The notes below the pieces were generated by a model, which had not been told where the DNA came from, searched no databases, and saw only the letters and a list, made by a program, of their open reading frames with translations. Shown one piece after another: positions 10,297 to 19,051 of a stretch of 64,000 nucleotides of DNA (positions are counted from its first letter, which is position 1; each line of letters begins with the position of its first letter). This DNA is from Acinetobacter guillouiae CIP 63.46 (GTDB taxonomy: Bacteria; Pseudomonadota; Gammaproteobacteria; Pseudomonadales; Moraxellaceae). The stretch spans positions 1,638,324 to 1,702,323 of the forward strand of contig NZ_KB849283.1 of assembly GCF_000368145.1 (NCBI RefSeq). The letters run 5' to 3'. A program made the position numbers and the translations under genes.

Positions 10297-10980
10297 TTAT
10301 TCTCCATTACCATTGGCTGTATCAACTGCAACCACATGCTGAACAAAAATCCCTGGGGTAATAATATGCTCAGGATCGAGTTGACCCAATTCAACCAGCT
10401 CTGAAACCTGCGCAATGGTGACATCTGCAGCCATCGCCATGATTGGACCAAAGTTACGTGCTGATTTGTTATAAACCAAGTTGCCCCAACGGTCGCCTTG
10501 ATGTGCTTTAATCAGTGCGAAGTCTGCTTTAATCGGATATTCAAGCACGTAGTCTTTTCCATCGATATGACGGGTTTCTTTACCATCTGCCAATAAGGTG
10601 CCAAAACCTGTTGGGGTAAACACTGCACCTAAACCCATCCCAGCAGCTTGAATACGACACGCGAGATTACCTTGAGGAACCAGTTCCAGTTCGATCTTGC
10701 CCGCATGATAGAGTTCATCAAATACCCAAGAGTCAGACTGACGTGGGAAAGAACAAATGATTTTACGGACTGCACCCGATTTAAGCAGTTTAGCCAGACC
10801 GTAATCGCCATTACCTGCATTATTATTGACAATCACCAGATCTTTAACGCCAAGTTCAATCAGCCCATCGATCAGCTCTGCGGGTTGTCCTGCTGTTCCA
10901 AAGCCACCAATCATAATGGTTGCACCATCTTTGATTTGTGACAGAACCTCGGTCAATGAGGTGGCGTTTTTATCAATCAT
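10297..10980 (-). CDS. pcaI: beta-Ketoadipate:succinyl-CoA transferase, alpha subunit
   Basis: A 227-residue CoA-transferase alpha subunit with the CoA-binding signature GGFGTAGQPAELIDGL near the N-terminus. I place the start at ATG 10980 (MIDKNATSL) because AGGAAG lies eight bases upstream; codons further up lack a site. It is the first gene of the pca-qui operon. A 9-bp stem-loop lies in its leader (11013-11039), and the PcaU operator is about 140-180 bases upstream. Confidence 0.94.
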   Translation of the reverse strand: MIDKNATSLTEVLSQIKDGATIMIGGFGTAGQPAELIDGLIELGVKDLVIVNNNAGNGDYGLAKLLKSGAVRKIICSFPRQSDSWVFDELYHAGKIELELVPQGNLACRIQAAGMGLGAVFTPTGFGTLLADGKETRHIDGKDYVLEYPIKADFALIKAHQGDRWGNLVYNKSARNFGPIMAMAADVTIAQVSELVELGQLDPEHIITPGIFVQHVVAVDTANGNGE

Positions 10981-11012
10981 CTGACTACTTCCTGTACTAT
11001 GAATCACTCATT

Positions 11013-11039
11013 TGTTTCATCCTAGAAACCGATGAAACA
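11013..11039 (-). promoter_or_regulatory. Leader stem-loop upstream of pcaI
   Basis: TGTTTCATC and GATGAAACA form a perfect 9-bp inverted repeat around a 9-base spacer. It lies about 33 bases upstream of the pcaI start and does not overlap the ribosome site. It would fold in the leader of the whole operon mRNA. It could be an mRNA stability element or a binding site for a regulator; the sequence alone does not say which. Confidence 0.45.
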
Positions 11040-11120
11040 TAAGTTGAGTGTTTTGTTCGGATTTCTTATCTTTATTCTTGATAAATTTTATATTTACTTC
11101 TAGGCTTAAAGACAGAATTT

Positions 11121-11157
11121 GTTCGATCATCATTTTTTATGTTCGATGATCGAACAT
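11121..11157. promoter_or_regulatory. PcaU operator (three GTTCGAT half-sites)
   Basis: A perfect palindrome, ATGTTCGAT-G-ATCGAACAT (11139-11157), is preceded 20 bases upstream by a third half-site, GTTCGATCAT (11121). A palindrome plus one direct repeat in the pcaU-pcaI gap is the operator architecture known for PcaU in ADP1. PcaU bound here activates pcaI onward with protocatechuate and controls its own gene. The sites sit 75-110 bases before the pcaU start. Confidence 0.85.
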
Positions 11158-11231
11158 TATCCCACTAAAACAGTCTGATTTTGATTGAGTATAATTTTAA
11201 TGCAATTGGCTTTAAAATAAGGATCTGCGTT

Positions 11232-12056
11232 ATGGATGATGAACACAACAAAACCACCCGATTAATCCATCATGCTGAAAATAAAAAGATCATTCGCCAT
11301 GAAGATTTTATTGCAGGGATTGCAAAAGGCTTGGCAATTTTGGAATGTTTTGGGCCTGAACGACACCGCTTGAATATCAGCACTGCGGCTGAAAAAACCG
11401 GAATGACCCGTGCAGCAGCGCGTCGCCAGTTACTCACATTAGAATACTTAGGCTATTTAGACTTTGACGGACATTACTATTATTTAACCCCGAAAATCCT
11501 TAAATTCTCTGGTGCTTATTTAGATGGTTCCCCTTTACCTAAAATTTGCCAACCCTTATTAAATTTATTGACCAATCAAACCTCGCTGATTTATTCCGTC
11601 ATGGTGCTAGATGGTTATGAAGCGATTACCATTGCACGTAGTGCTGCACACCAACAAACAGACCGTGTTAACCCGTATGGCTTACATTTAGGTAATCGCC
11701 TGCCAGCACATGCAACCTCTGCGGGGAAAATTTTATTGGCGCATTTAAATATCGAAGAACAAAAACAGTGGCTGACCCAGTATCCATTAAAGCGTCTTAC
11801 TAAATATACCTATACTGACAGTGAAGCCTTTATAGAATTACTGCATGAGATTAAAGAACAAGACTGGTGTTATTCCTGTGAAGAACATGAATTGGGGGTG
11901 CATGCTGTGGCAGTGCCAATTTATGATTCGAATGCGGTTGTTGTTGCCGCACTCAATATTGTCTCTCCTACCATACGTACAACCAAAGATTATTTAATTA
12001 CGCATATTTTACCGTTACTGCAAGAAACAGCGCGGGATTTACGTCAAGTGATTTAA
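11232..12056 (+). CDS. pcaU: IclR-family regulator of the pca-qui operon
   Basis: A 274-residue IclR-family protein. The N-terminal winged helix is at about 25-85 (ILECFGPERHRLNISTAAEK, TRAAARRQLLTLEYLGY). The C-terminal effector domain includes LPAHATSAGKILLA and AVAVPIYDSNAVVVAALNI. It activates pca-qui transcription with protocatechuate. The start at 11232 follows AAGGATC; a GTG/ATG extension 17 codons upstream is open but lacks a site. It is divergent from pcaI, as in ADP1. Confidence 0.93.
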   Translation: MDDEHNKTTRLIHHAENKKIIRHEDFIAGIAKGLAILECFGPERHRLNISTAAEKTGMTRAAARRQLLTLEYLGYLDFDGHYYYLTPKILKFSGAYLDGSPLPKICQPLLNLLTNQTSLIYSVMVLDGYEAITIARSAAHQQTDRVNPYGLHLGNRLPAHATSAGKILLAHLNIEEQKQWLTQYPLKRLTKYTYTDSEAFIELLHEIKEQDWCYSCEEHELGVHAVAVPIYDSNAVVVAALNIVSPTIRTTKDYLITHILPLLQETARDLRQVI

Positions 12057-12127
12057 TGGCTATTGAGATAACAAATTTAGCAAATTAAGGATTTACGCCT
12101 CCTCAATCATGAGCCACAACAACCTGA

Positions 12128-12155
12128 TTTATTGGTAGCCTCTTTATTGGTAGCC
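12128..12155. repeat. 13-bp direct repeat spanning the moaCB stop
   Basis: TTTATTGGTAGCC occurs twice with a 15-base period (12128-12140 and 12143-12155). The second copy includes the last codons and the stop of the MoaC-MoaB fusion. It looks like a small local tandem duplication. The rest of the gap to the pcaU stop shows no clear terminator. Confidence 0.6.
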
Positions 12156-13067
12156 GCCAACATGTGGGATATTTTTTTGCACATCAAACAGATGGACCAA
12201 GGCTGGTAGAATCGCAATCAATGACTCTTTAGCGCCTTGGCGACTACCTGGCAAAGTAATCACCAAACTCGTGTCAATATAGCCTGCAATGCCTCGACTA
12301 AGTGCCGCATAAGGAGTACGTCTCTGACCAAAACTACGCGAAGCTTCCATTAAGCCGGGGATTTCGCGTTGGAGTAAAGGTTGAATGGTCTCCACCGTTA
12401 AGTCTTTTGGGCCTAGTCCTGTTCCACCAACCGTCAAAATCAGCGGATAATGATTTTTTTGTTGTTCAATTAACGCCAACAACTGTTCTGGAGAGTCAGC
12501 AATCACTTGATAGTTCACTTGACTAAAATTGGCTTGTTCAAGAATTTCTAAAACATTTTGCCCTGCTGTATCAGGTTTTTTCCCTGAAGCAACGGTATCT
12601 GATAAAACAATCACTGATGCAGATAAAGTCTGTTTGAGCGTTCGGGTAAAATGCGATTTACCACCTATTTTCAGTTGTAATTTACATTGGTCAAGGCATA
12701 AGTCTTCAGGTTCGCAATGTGGTTTAAGCATATCGTATAGAGTTAAACCTGCCAAACTGACTGCGGTAAGCGCTTCCATTTCTACGCCCGTAGGGCCAAT
12801 GGTTTCAACCGTTGCAATAATTTCAACATGTTGTTCATGTAACTCATATTCAACATCTGCACGATATATCGGTAAAGGGTGACATAAAGGAATCAGTTCA
12901 TCTGTGCGTTTTGCTGCCAAAATTCCAGCAATACGTGCCGTTTTTAGTGCATCACCCTTTTCGGTATTTCCTGTGCGTAACAGTTCTATGCAATGTGCAG
13001 ACGCATATAAAATTCCTGTTGCTACTGCTGTCCGATAGCTATCTGCTTTCATCCCTACATTTTTCAT
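12144..13067 (-). CDS. MoaC-MoaB fusion, molybdenum cofactor biosynthesis
   Basis: A 307-residue two-domain protein. Residues 1-145 are MoaC (cyclic pyranopterin monophosphate synthase: KRTDELIPLCHPLPI, TGVEMEALTAVSLAGLTLYDM). Residues 150-300 are a MoaB/MogA molybdopterin-binding domain (LTVGGTGLGPKDLT, LPGSRQGAKESL). It would join an early and a late cofactor step on one chain. The MoaC part lacks roughly the first ten residues usual in stand-alone MoaC. An in-frame stop just upstream and an AGGAAC site support the start at 13067. It is last in the nitrate/cofactor gene run. Confidence 0.9.
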   Translation of the reverse strand: MKNVGMKADSYRTAVATGILYASAHCIELLRTGNTEKGDALKTARIAGILAAKRTDELIPLCHPLPIYRADVEYELHEQHVEIIATVETIGPTGVEMEALTAVSLAGLTLYDMLKPHCEPEDLCLDQCKLQLKIGGKSHFTRTLKQTLSASVIVLSDTVASGKKPDTAGQNVLEILEQANFSQVNYQVIADSPEQLLALIEQQKNHYPLILTVGGTGLGPKDLTVETIQPLLQREIPGLMEASRSFGQRRTPYAALSRGIAGYIDTSLVITLPGSRQGAKESLIAILPALVHLFDVQKNIPHVGGYQ

Positions 13068-13153
13068 TGCCTGTTCCTGATATGGCGGTATTTTTTACAT
13101 GACAAAACATACTTTGTGAAGAACACACTTTGTGAAGTTTGCTCGATATGTTT

Positions 13154-13909
13154 TTACATATGCCATTGATAAATTGTCTGTTCATACTGTTTGCTTAACA
13201 ACACTTGCTGTTCAGCTTCATGATCCTTTTGTTGACTACTGTATTCTGAATGCGTGTGCCCTAAATGTGTAGATTTGGAATGATGTGCAAAAGAATGATT
13301 GTGCTCAGAATGTCGATGCGCTGATTGCTGCGCTTGAGAATGATGATGCTGAGGTTGATTGTGCTGAGATAAATGGTCATCAGAAGCGACATGATCATGC
13401 TCACAGTCATGGTGGTGAAATGAATCCTTTTGTACTGAATGATCTTGTTCCACATCATCATTTCGAATACAACAACCCGCAACATATTGGCTCGTGCCAT
13501 CCAGATAAAATTCTTCTTTCCATACGGGAACCTCATGTTTTACCCGTTCTACTGCTTCTTCACAGGCTGCAAATGCTTCACGGCGATGCGCTGCATAAGC
13601 AATCGCAATAATGGCTTTTTCACCGATGTTTAAAGCACCAATACGATGAATAACCCGTACATAAGCCACTGCAAATTTTTGTTGAATCTCTTGCTCAATT
13701 TGGCGAATCATTTTTTCTGAAACAGGCGCATAGGCGGTATATTTCAGTGCTTTGACCGCTTTGCCTTCATGATGATTACGTACTGTTCCAATAAAGATGC
13801 CAATGCCACCGCATTCAGGAAAGTCTTGAATCGGGTCAAAACTGTCTTGAGTTAAGGCTGTATCCTGAATTCTGTTGAATTGTTTAAGCGTTTGTTCAAA
13901 TGTATGCAT
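13154..13909 (-). CDS. moaE: Molybdopterin synthase catalytic subunit with His-rich C-terminal extension
   Basis: Residues 1-150 are MoaE: GGIGIFIGTVRNHHEGK at about 34-50, the substrate region AYAAHRREAF, and the active lysines in KHEVPVWKEEFY. MoaE transfers sulfur from MoaD to cyclic pyranopterin monophosphate. Normal MoaE is about 150 residues; this one has 251. Residues 157-230 carry 21 histidines in short clusters (HHH, HDH, HRH, HTH), rich in Asp, Glu, Ser and Gln, like metal-storage tails. The frame stays open to a normal stop. The start at 13909 (MHTFEQ) has GGGAGG upstream, one base after the moaD stop. Confidence 0.9.
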   Translation of the reverse strand: MHTFEQTLKQFNRIQDTALTQDSFDPIQDFPECGGIGIFIGTVRNHHEGKAVKALKYTAYAPVSEKMIRQIEQEIQQKFAVAYVRVIHRIGALNIGEKAIIAIAYAAHRREAFAACEEAVERVKHEVPVWKEEFYLDGTSQYVAGCCIRNDDVEQDHSVQKDSFHHHDCEHDHVASDDHLSQHNQPQHHHSQAQQSAHRHSEHNHSFAHHSKSTHLGHTHSEYSSQQKDHEAEQQVLLSKQYEQTIYQWHM

Positions 13910-13910
13910 A

Positions 13911-14243
13911 TCAACCTCCCGCAACAGGTGACAGTAAAACCACAGTACTATCCGATGTTAATAAGGTCTGACGTGGGATAATCTCTTCGCCTATTGCACA
14001 TGCACAACGCTCAAGCATGTTTCCTGCATGGGGATAAGCGCGTACCACATAATTCAAAATATCCGAAATCCTCATTTCAGACTCACATTGCAGAGTTAAA
14101 TCAGTCGGCAGTAAACGTTCAATTGCACCAAAGCATTCAATTTTTACGGTCATGTGCTGCTGGATATCTTTGAATTGATTGGCAATGTTTGCCGAGTCTG
14201 GTGTATTTGGAATAGTAAATTGATCTGACATATTAACCTCCAA
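13911..14243 (-). CDS. moaD: Molybdopterin synthase sulfur carrier subunit
   Basis: A 110-residue ubiquitin-fold protein ending in the required Gly-Gly (LLSPVAGG). It carries the thiocarboxylate used by MoaE. It is longer than typical MoaD (about 80) because of about 28 N-terminal residues; a start at MTVKIECFGA would give 80. The first ATG overlaps the moaA end, and moaE follows after one base. Confidence 0.88.
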   Translation of the reverse strand: MEVNMSDQFTIPNTPDSANIANQFKDIQQHMTVKIECFGAIERLLPTDLTLQCESEMRISDILNYVVRAYPHAGNMLERCACAIGEEIIPRQTLLTSDSTVVLLSPVAGG

Positions 14244-15342
14244 TCATATACATACTGATTTTTCGAGATGATGAATGTTTTGATTTTGGCTGTTGATAAA
14301 TCTCATCAAAGCCTTGTTTTTTCTGCCAAATATAATCAGACAAAGTATCTTGTAATTGCCTATGCTGTGGCGAATCTAATGTTATTGGCGAATATACAGC
14401 TGCATTTGGTGAACTGGTTTGCGCTAATCGGAGAGGCTCTAAAACAGGTGAATCTTGATTCAGTGCCTTAATTTGTGCTTTTAGGCTGATCCCCTTTGGC
14501 GCAAATAGACAATTATAAAAATCACCTTGTGCGGTTAAACGCACACGGTCACATGTGCCACAAAATGAATTGGTAATGGTCGAAATGATGCCAATCGGAT
14601 AACCATCAATAAAATACTGCCGTGCAGGCTCGGAAGACTGTCCTTGCTGTAAAGTGACAACAAAGTCATGCTGTAATTGAGCTAAAATTTCTTGCTCACT
14701 GACAATATTAGTTTGCGACCAAAGACCAGCACCATCCAAAGGCATAAATTCAATAAATCGCACGGTAAAATGGTGTTGAATCGACCAGTGTGCTAAGGGC
14801 AAAATCTGATCATCATTGATGCCTTTGATCAATACAGCATTGATCTTGATCTTAAAGCCTGCTTGTTGTGCTGCGACAATGCCCTCTAACACGGGATGTA
14901 GTTCTTTTTGAGTCAGTGCCTTAAATTGTGCTGGATCTAGACTATCCAGACTGATATTCAAGTCATCTAAACCCGCTTGTTTTAACTGGCTTGCGTATTG
15001 TTTAAGATAGTGTGCATTGCTGGTCATTGAAATACGTTTGAGCCCCAGCTTTCTTAATTTTTGTAGCTCATCAATAAAGTGCACCACACCTTGACGCATT
15101 AACGGCTCACCACCAGTGATCCGAATCTGTTCAATGCCATGTCGCACCATAAACTCACAAAACACATAAAGTTCTTCAAAACTGAGTAAATCGTGTTTTT
15201 TCATCCATTCAGGATGTTCGGGCATACAATAGACACACTTAAAATTACAGCGATCTGTCACTGAAATTCGGAGTTTACGCTTGCTACGACCATATTGATC
15301 GACAAAAGCCGTTCCCACTTCGTATTGTGTCATTGCATTCAT
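14233..15342 (-). CDS. moaA: GTP 3',8-cyclase
   Basis: A 369-residue radical SAM enzyme. The N-terminal cluster motif is CNFKCVYC (Cys32, 36, 39). The C-terminal cluster motif is CGTCDRVRLTAQGDFYNC, and the chain ends in Gly-Gly (MYMIGG), as MoaA does. It converts GTP to 3',8-cyclo-7,8-dihydro-GTP, the first cofactor step. The stop overlaps the start of moaD. A 184-base gap to mobA upstream could hold a promoter, but none is clear. Confidence 0.95.
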   Translation of the reverse strand: MNAMTQYEVGTAFVDQYGRSKRKLRISVTDRCNFKCVYCMPEHPEWMKKHDLLSFEELYVFCEFMVRHGIEQIRITGGEPLMRQGVVHFIDELQKLRKLGLKRISMTSNAHYLKQYASQLKQAGLDDLNISLDSLDPAQFKALTQKELHPVLEGIVAAQQAGFKIKINAVLIKGINDDQILPLAHWSIQHHFTVRFIEFMPLDGAGLWSQTNIVSEQEILAQLQHDFVVTLQQGQSSEPARQYFIDGYPIGIISTITNSFCGTCDRVRLTAQGDFYNCLFAPKGISLKAQIKALNQDSPVLEPLRLAQTSSPNAAVYSPITLDSPQHRQLQDTLSDYIWQKKQGFDEIYQQPKSKHSSSRKISMYMIGG

Positions 15343-15526
15343 TTACACATCCCAAGCACGATTTAAATTCAAGATTGTTTAAAACTTAAAATCTGCGCTA
15401 TTTTATTGATCTTGAAATTGCAAAAAGTGTTCCAACTTTGATCATTCACCAATGTGTTTAAGCTAAAACCTGCTCGAATTCTCTCAAAAATAGAGATTTG
15501 CAAAAAACGAGTCCAAACCAAGCCAA

Positions 15527-16162
15527 TCAATGTAAAAACTTGAGCTGTTGATATTGCTGTAATTCATCCAAAGAATTGATGCTGTGAAAAAACAGTGCAT
15601 GATTTTCAAATAACGCTTCCTGAGCGTGCAAATCAGAAAAACATGCCTTTAAACTGCGTTGTCCTTGTTCAAGATGAGTGCAGATTTGATTTAAAGCACT
15701 GCGCTTTAACAAGCAAAATGGATATAAGGCTTTGCCATTGATATTGACATAAGCCACTTGTGCCAAAGGATGACCCACTAAAGCCATATGTAAGCTTTCA
15801 ATAACATCAGGTGGAATAAATGTCACATCACAGGGCACAAAAAGTACATAGTCAGATGTCACATAAGACCAGGCACTTTTTATTCCCATCAACGGGCCAT
15901 AAAAGCCTTTTTCATCATCCTGATAGCAATACAAACTGGGAATAAGTTTTTGATAAATTGAATAATCACGGTGGCTATTGACCCACACCTGCGCGACTCG
16001 ATTTTTTAGTTGTTGATGAATCTTAATCAATTGGATTTGATCATCAAATTTCTGTAACAGTTTATTGATTCCATTCATACGCCTTGCCTGACCGCCCGCA
16101 AGAATGACTAGATCAGTTTGTGGATATTGCTTGGCTTTCTTGGGTTTTATAATTCTTTTCAT
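15527..16162 (-). CDS. mobA: Molybdenum cofactor guanylyltransferase
   Basis: A 211-residue nucleotidyltransferase. The N-terminal signature is LAGGQARRMNGINKLL and the metal-binding region is FVPCDVTFIP. It adds GMP to molybdopterin to form the bis-MGD cofactor that NasA needs. The start overlaps the nasA stop (ATGA), so the two are coupled and this copy probably serves NasA. Confidence 0.88.
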   Translation of the reverse strand: MKRIIKPKKAKQYPQTDLVILAGGQARRMNGINKLLQKFDDQIQLIKIHQQLKNRVAQVWVNSHRDYSIYQKLIPSLYCYQDDEKGFYGPLMGIKSAWSYVTSDYVLFVPCDVTFIPPDVIESLHMALVGHPLAQVAYVNINGKALYPFCLLKRSALNQICTHLEQGQRSLKACFSDLHAQEALFENHALFFHSINSLDELQQYQQLKFLH

Positions 16163-18954
16163 TGTGTAAGCTCCGCTTGACAGGCTTTAATCAATCCGCG
16201 AATTTCAGGTAGACATGAACCACAATTACCGCCTGCTTTTAGACATGCAGTCACTTGTTTTTCATGATTAATATTGTTTTCTTTAATAGTTTGAATAATT
16301 CGATTTTTGCCCACCTTAAAGCAACTACATACCAATGGCCCTTCACTATTGCCCATCGACATGGCTTGTCCAGCAAGTAACGCTTTACGATGTATCGCAC
16401 TTAAACGATCACGTTTAAATAAACTGGCAACCCAATCACGATCAGGCAACAAGGCTTTGGGTGCGATATATAAACTTGCAATAAGGCGACCTTCTTTTAA
16501 CACCACACTATGGCTGATGTGTGCAGTTTGATCTTCCAAGTTCAACCACTCAAAACTTTCATCCTCAAAGGGTAAAAGTTGTTTGAGATGTTGGGTAGTT
16601 TGGGTAAAACGACGACGATCCGCCAACTCATAGCGTACTGCTTTGGCGGTCTGAATTTTTGTACACCACACCGTATTTTTGATGCTATTTTTAACAATGT
16701 GCTCATACCCTTCACGGACATAAAATACCCCTTGCCACTGGGTATAAAATGGCTGAATCATCACAGGGGTATGTTTGAATTCTGGCTCGCCTGAAATTGC
16801 ATCTACCACTGGATTGACTACTTTGCCAATACGGGCATCCGAAGCAAATTGATCATTCCAATGAATCGGGGCGAAAATTTGTCCACGGCGGATATTGTCA
16901 CTGAGCACAGTACGCAAGACACAATTGCCCCAAGCCGATTTGATTTCGACCAATTCGCCTTCTTTCAAGCCATATTTCAATGCATCATTGGGATGAATTT
17001 CACAAAAGGGTTCTGCTTTATGGGTGCTTAAATTGGCAGATAAACCTGTGCGGGTCATGGTGTGCCACTGATCTCGAATCCGTCCTGTATTGAGAATTAA
17101 AGGATATTCAGTATTGCTTTGATGGACTGGATTTATCGCCATCGTGGCAATAAATTTAGCTTTGCCATCTGCATGGCTAAACTGCCCCTGTGAAAACAAT
17201 TGTGCGTATGCATGCTCAGCCTGATTGCGCATGATCACAGGCCATTGAATGGGCGCCAATTGATCATATTCATCCAATGTAAGATCAGTTAAACCTTGTA
17301 AATTGAAGTAACGAAAGCTTTGTGTATTTGATCGCGCATTAATCTCTGCGTTTTGATAGGCAGATAACTGTGCATGTTCTTTAAAAATCTCGTGACTATT
17401 TGCAAAATCAAAGCCAGTAAATCCAAGCTTTTTAGCCACTTGTGCCACAGCCCACCAATCTGCTTTGGCCTGCTCAGGCGGGTCTAAAAAAGCACGTTGT
17501 CGTGAAATACGGCGTTCTGAATTGGTGACCGTGCCATCCTTTTCCCCCCAGCCCAATGCAGGTAAGAGCACATCAGCAAACTGAGTGGTGTCGGTATCTT
17601 TGCAAATATCAGAGACCACAACAAACTCACAACTGTTTAAAGCACGTTTGACCTGATCGGCATTGGGTAGGCTGACCACCGGATTGGTCGCCATAATCCA
17701 AATGGCTTTAATCTTGCCACTTTCCACTGCTTCAAAAAGATCAACGGCTTTTAATCCAACCTGTTTGGCAATGCTTGGACTGTTCCAAAAACTTTGCACA
17801 AGCTGTTGATGTTGTTGATTGTCTAAGTCCATGTGTGCTGCCAGCATATTGGCAAGTCCACCCACTTCACGCCCGCCCATTGCATTGGGTTGTCCTGTCA
17901 TTGAGAACGGTGCTGCGCCCAACTTTCCAATTTTACCCGTCAACAAATGACAATTAATGATGCTATTGGCTTTGTCCACACCACGTGAAGACTGGTTTAC
18001 CCCCATTGAAAATAGGGTCATGACTTTTTCAGTTTGGGCAAACTTTTCAAAAAAGAGCTGGAGTTTTTCTAGCGAAATTCCTGTTTTCACTGCAACATCT
18101 TGGATATCTGTTTCAGCTTGCGAACTTTTTAGTGCCGTATCTAGCCCTTGGGTATGTGCCTCAACAAATGCGCTATCCGCGTAACCCTGTTGATATAAAT
18201 ATTGTAATAGCCCATTAAACAAGCAAACATCTTGACCAATCAGAATAGGCAAATGTAAATCAGCTGCTTCACATGTGGCAGTAAAGCGTGGATCTATCAC
18301 CACCACAAATAAATCACTTTGCTTTTGTTGTCTTAATTCTTTGGCTTTCATGATGCGTTGATACATCACGGGATGACACCATGCTGTATTTGAACCGACC
18401 AAAATCACCATGTCAGTATGTTCAAAATCATCATAACTTGCAGGTACTAGATCCTCACCAAAAGCACGCTTATGTGCGGCAACCGCCGAAGACATACACA
18501 ATCTTGAATTGGTATCGATATTGGCTGTGCCCAAATAGCCTTTAACGAATTTATTTACCACATAATAGTCTTCCGTCAACAACTGACCCGAAACATAAAA
18601 TGCGACACTGTCAGGACCATATTGCTCGATATAGTGTTGGAATTTATTGGCAATTAAATCTGTTGCGCTATCCCAATCTGTGACTTGCTGATGGGGATGA
18701 CGCCCAAGCATCGGATGTAAAACACGTGTGCCCAACCCCAGCGTATCGGCTAAATTACTGCCTTTAATACACAGTTTCCCGTAATTCGAGGGATGATTGA
18801 CATCGCCAACCACAGACACTTTTTGTCCTAGCGTGGTGTCTTGCACTGTTGCTGTGACACCACAGCCTACGCCACAGTAAGGACAAGTGGTTTGTGTGCT
18901 TATGATCTTATGTTCTGTGGAGCTCGGCAGTTCCATTACAGGGATACTATTCAT
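16159..18954 (-). CDS. nasA: Assimilatory nitrate reductase catalytic subunit
   Basis: A 931-residue cytoplasmic molybdoenzyme without a Tat signal. The N-terminal [4Fe-4S] motif is CPYCGVGC (Cys24, 27, 31) with LCIKG following. The molybdopterin domains include SNTAWCHPVMYQR and QPNAMGGREVGGLANM. The last 60 residues are a BFD-like [2Fe-2S] domain (CSCFKVG, GNCGSC), usual in NasA forms fed by a flavoprotein. It reduces nitrate to nitrite. Start at ATG 18954 follows GAGGAG; a TTG six codons earlier overlaps that site and is less likely. mobA overlaps its stop. Confidence 0.94.
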   Translation of the reverse strand: MNSIPVMELPSSTEHKIISTQTTCPYCGVGCGVTATVQDTTLGQKVSVVGDVNHPSNYGKLCIKGSNLADTLGLGTRVLHPMLGRHPHQQVTDWDSATDLIANKFQHYIEQYGPDSVAFYVSGQLLTEDYYVVNKFVKGYLGTANIDTNSRLCMSSAVAAHKRAFGEDLVPASYDDFEHTDMVILVGSNTAWCHPVMYQRIMKAKELRQQKQSDLFVVVIDPRFTATCEAADLHLPILIGQDVCLFNGLLQYLYQQGYADSAFVEAHTQGLDTALKSSQAETDIQDVAVKTGISLEKLQLFFEKFAQTEKVMTLFSMGVNQSSRGVDKANSIINCHLLTGKIGKLGAAPFSMTGQPNAMGGREVGGLANMLAAHMDLDNQQHQQLVQSFWNSPSIAKQVGLKAVDLFEAVESGKIKAIWIMATNPVVSLPNADQVKRALNSCEFVVVSDICKDTDTTQFADVLLPALGWGEKDGTVTNSERRISRQRAFLDPPEQAKADWWAVAQVAKKLGFTGFDFANSHEIFKEHAQLSAYQNAEINARSNTQSFRYFNLQGLTDLTLDEYDQLAPIQWPVIMRNQAEHAYAQLFSQGQFSHADGKAKFIATMAINPVHQSNTEYPLILNTGRIRDQWHTMTRTGLSANLSTHKAEPFCEIHPNDALKYGLKEGELVEIKSAWGNCVLRTVLSDNIRRGQIFAPIHWNDQFASDARIGKVVNPVVDAISGEPEFKHTPVMIQPFYTQWQGVFYVREGYEHIVKNSIKNTVWCTKIQTAKAVRYELADRRRFTQTTQHLKQLLPFEDESFEWLNLEDQTAHISHSVVLKEGRLIASLYIAPKALLPDRDWVASLFKRDRLSAIHRKALLAGQAMSMGNSEGPLVCSCFKVGKNRIIQTIKENNINHEKQVTACLKAGGNCGSCLPEIRGLIKACQAELTQ

Positions 18955-19012
18955 TGCTGCTGTGCTCCTCAATGCTATACATTCACTTGAATATGGCTTT
19001 CATTTTTAATCG

Positions 19013-19037
19013 CCCCCTCCTGTTAAGATGAAGGGGG
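19013..19037 (-). promoter_or_regulatory. GC-rich stem-loop between the NirD/FAD gene and nasA
   Basis: In the minus-strand transcript, CCCCCTTC pairs with GGAGGGGG around a 9-base loop (one G-U pair). No U-run follows, so it is more likely an mRNA processing or stability element than a terminator. It splits the 97-base gap between the two genes. Confidence 0.45.
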
Positions 19038-19051
19038 TTAAGCGATATAAA

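Noticed and set aside
13261-13633. Several open frames overlapping the His-rich part of moaE
   Set aside because: They arise from the repeated CAT/CAC codons read on other frames; only the MoaE frame joins a known domain and has a start and ribosome site.
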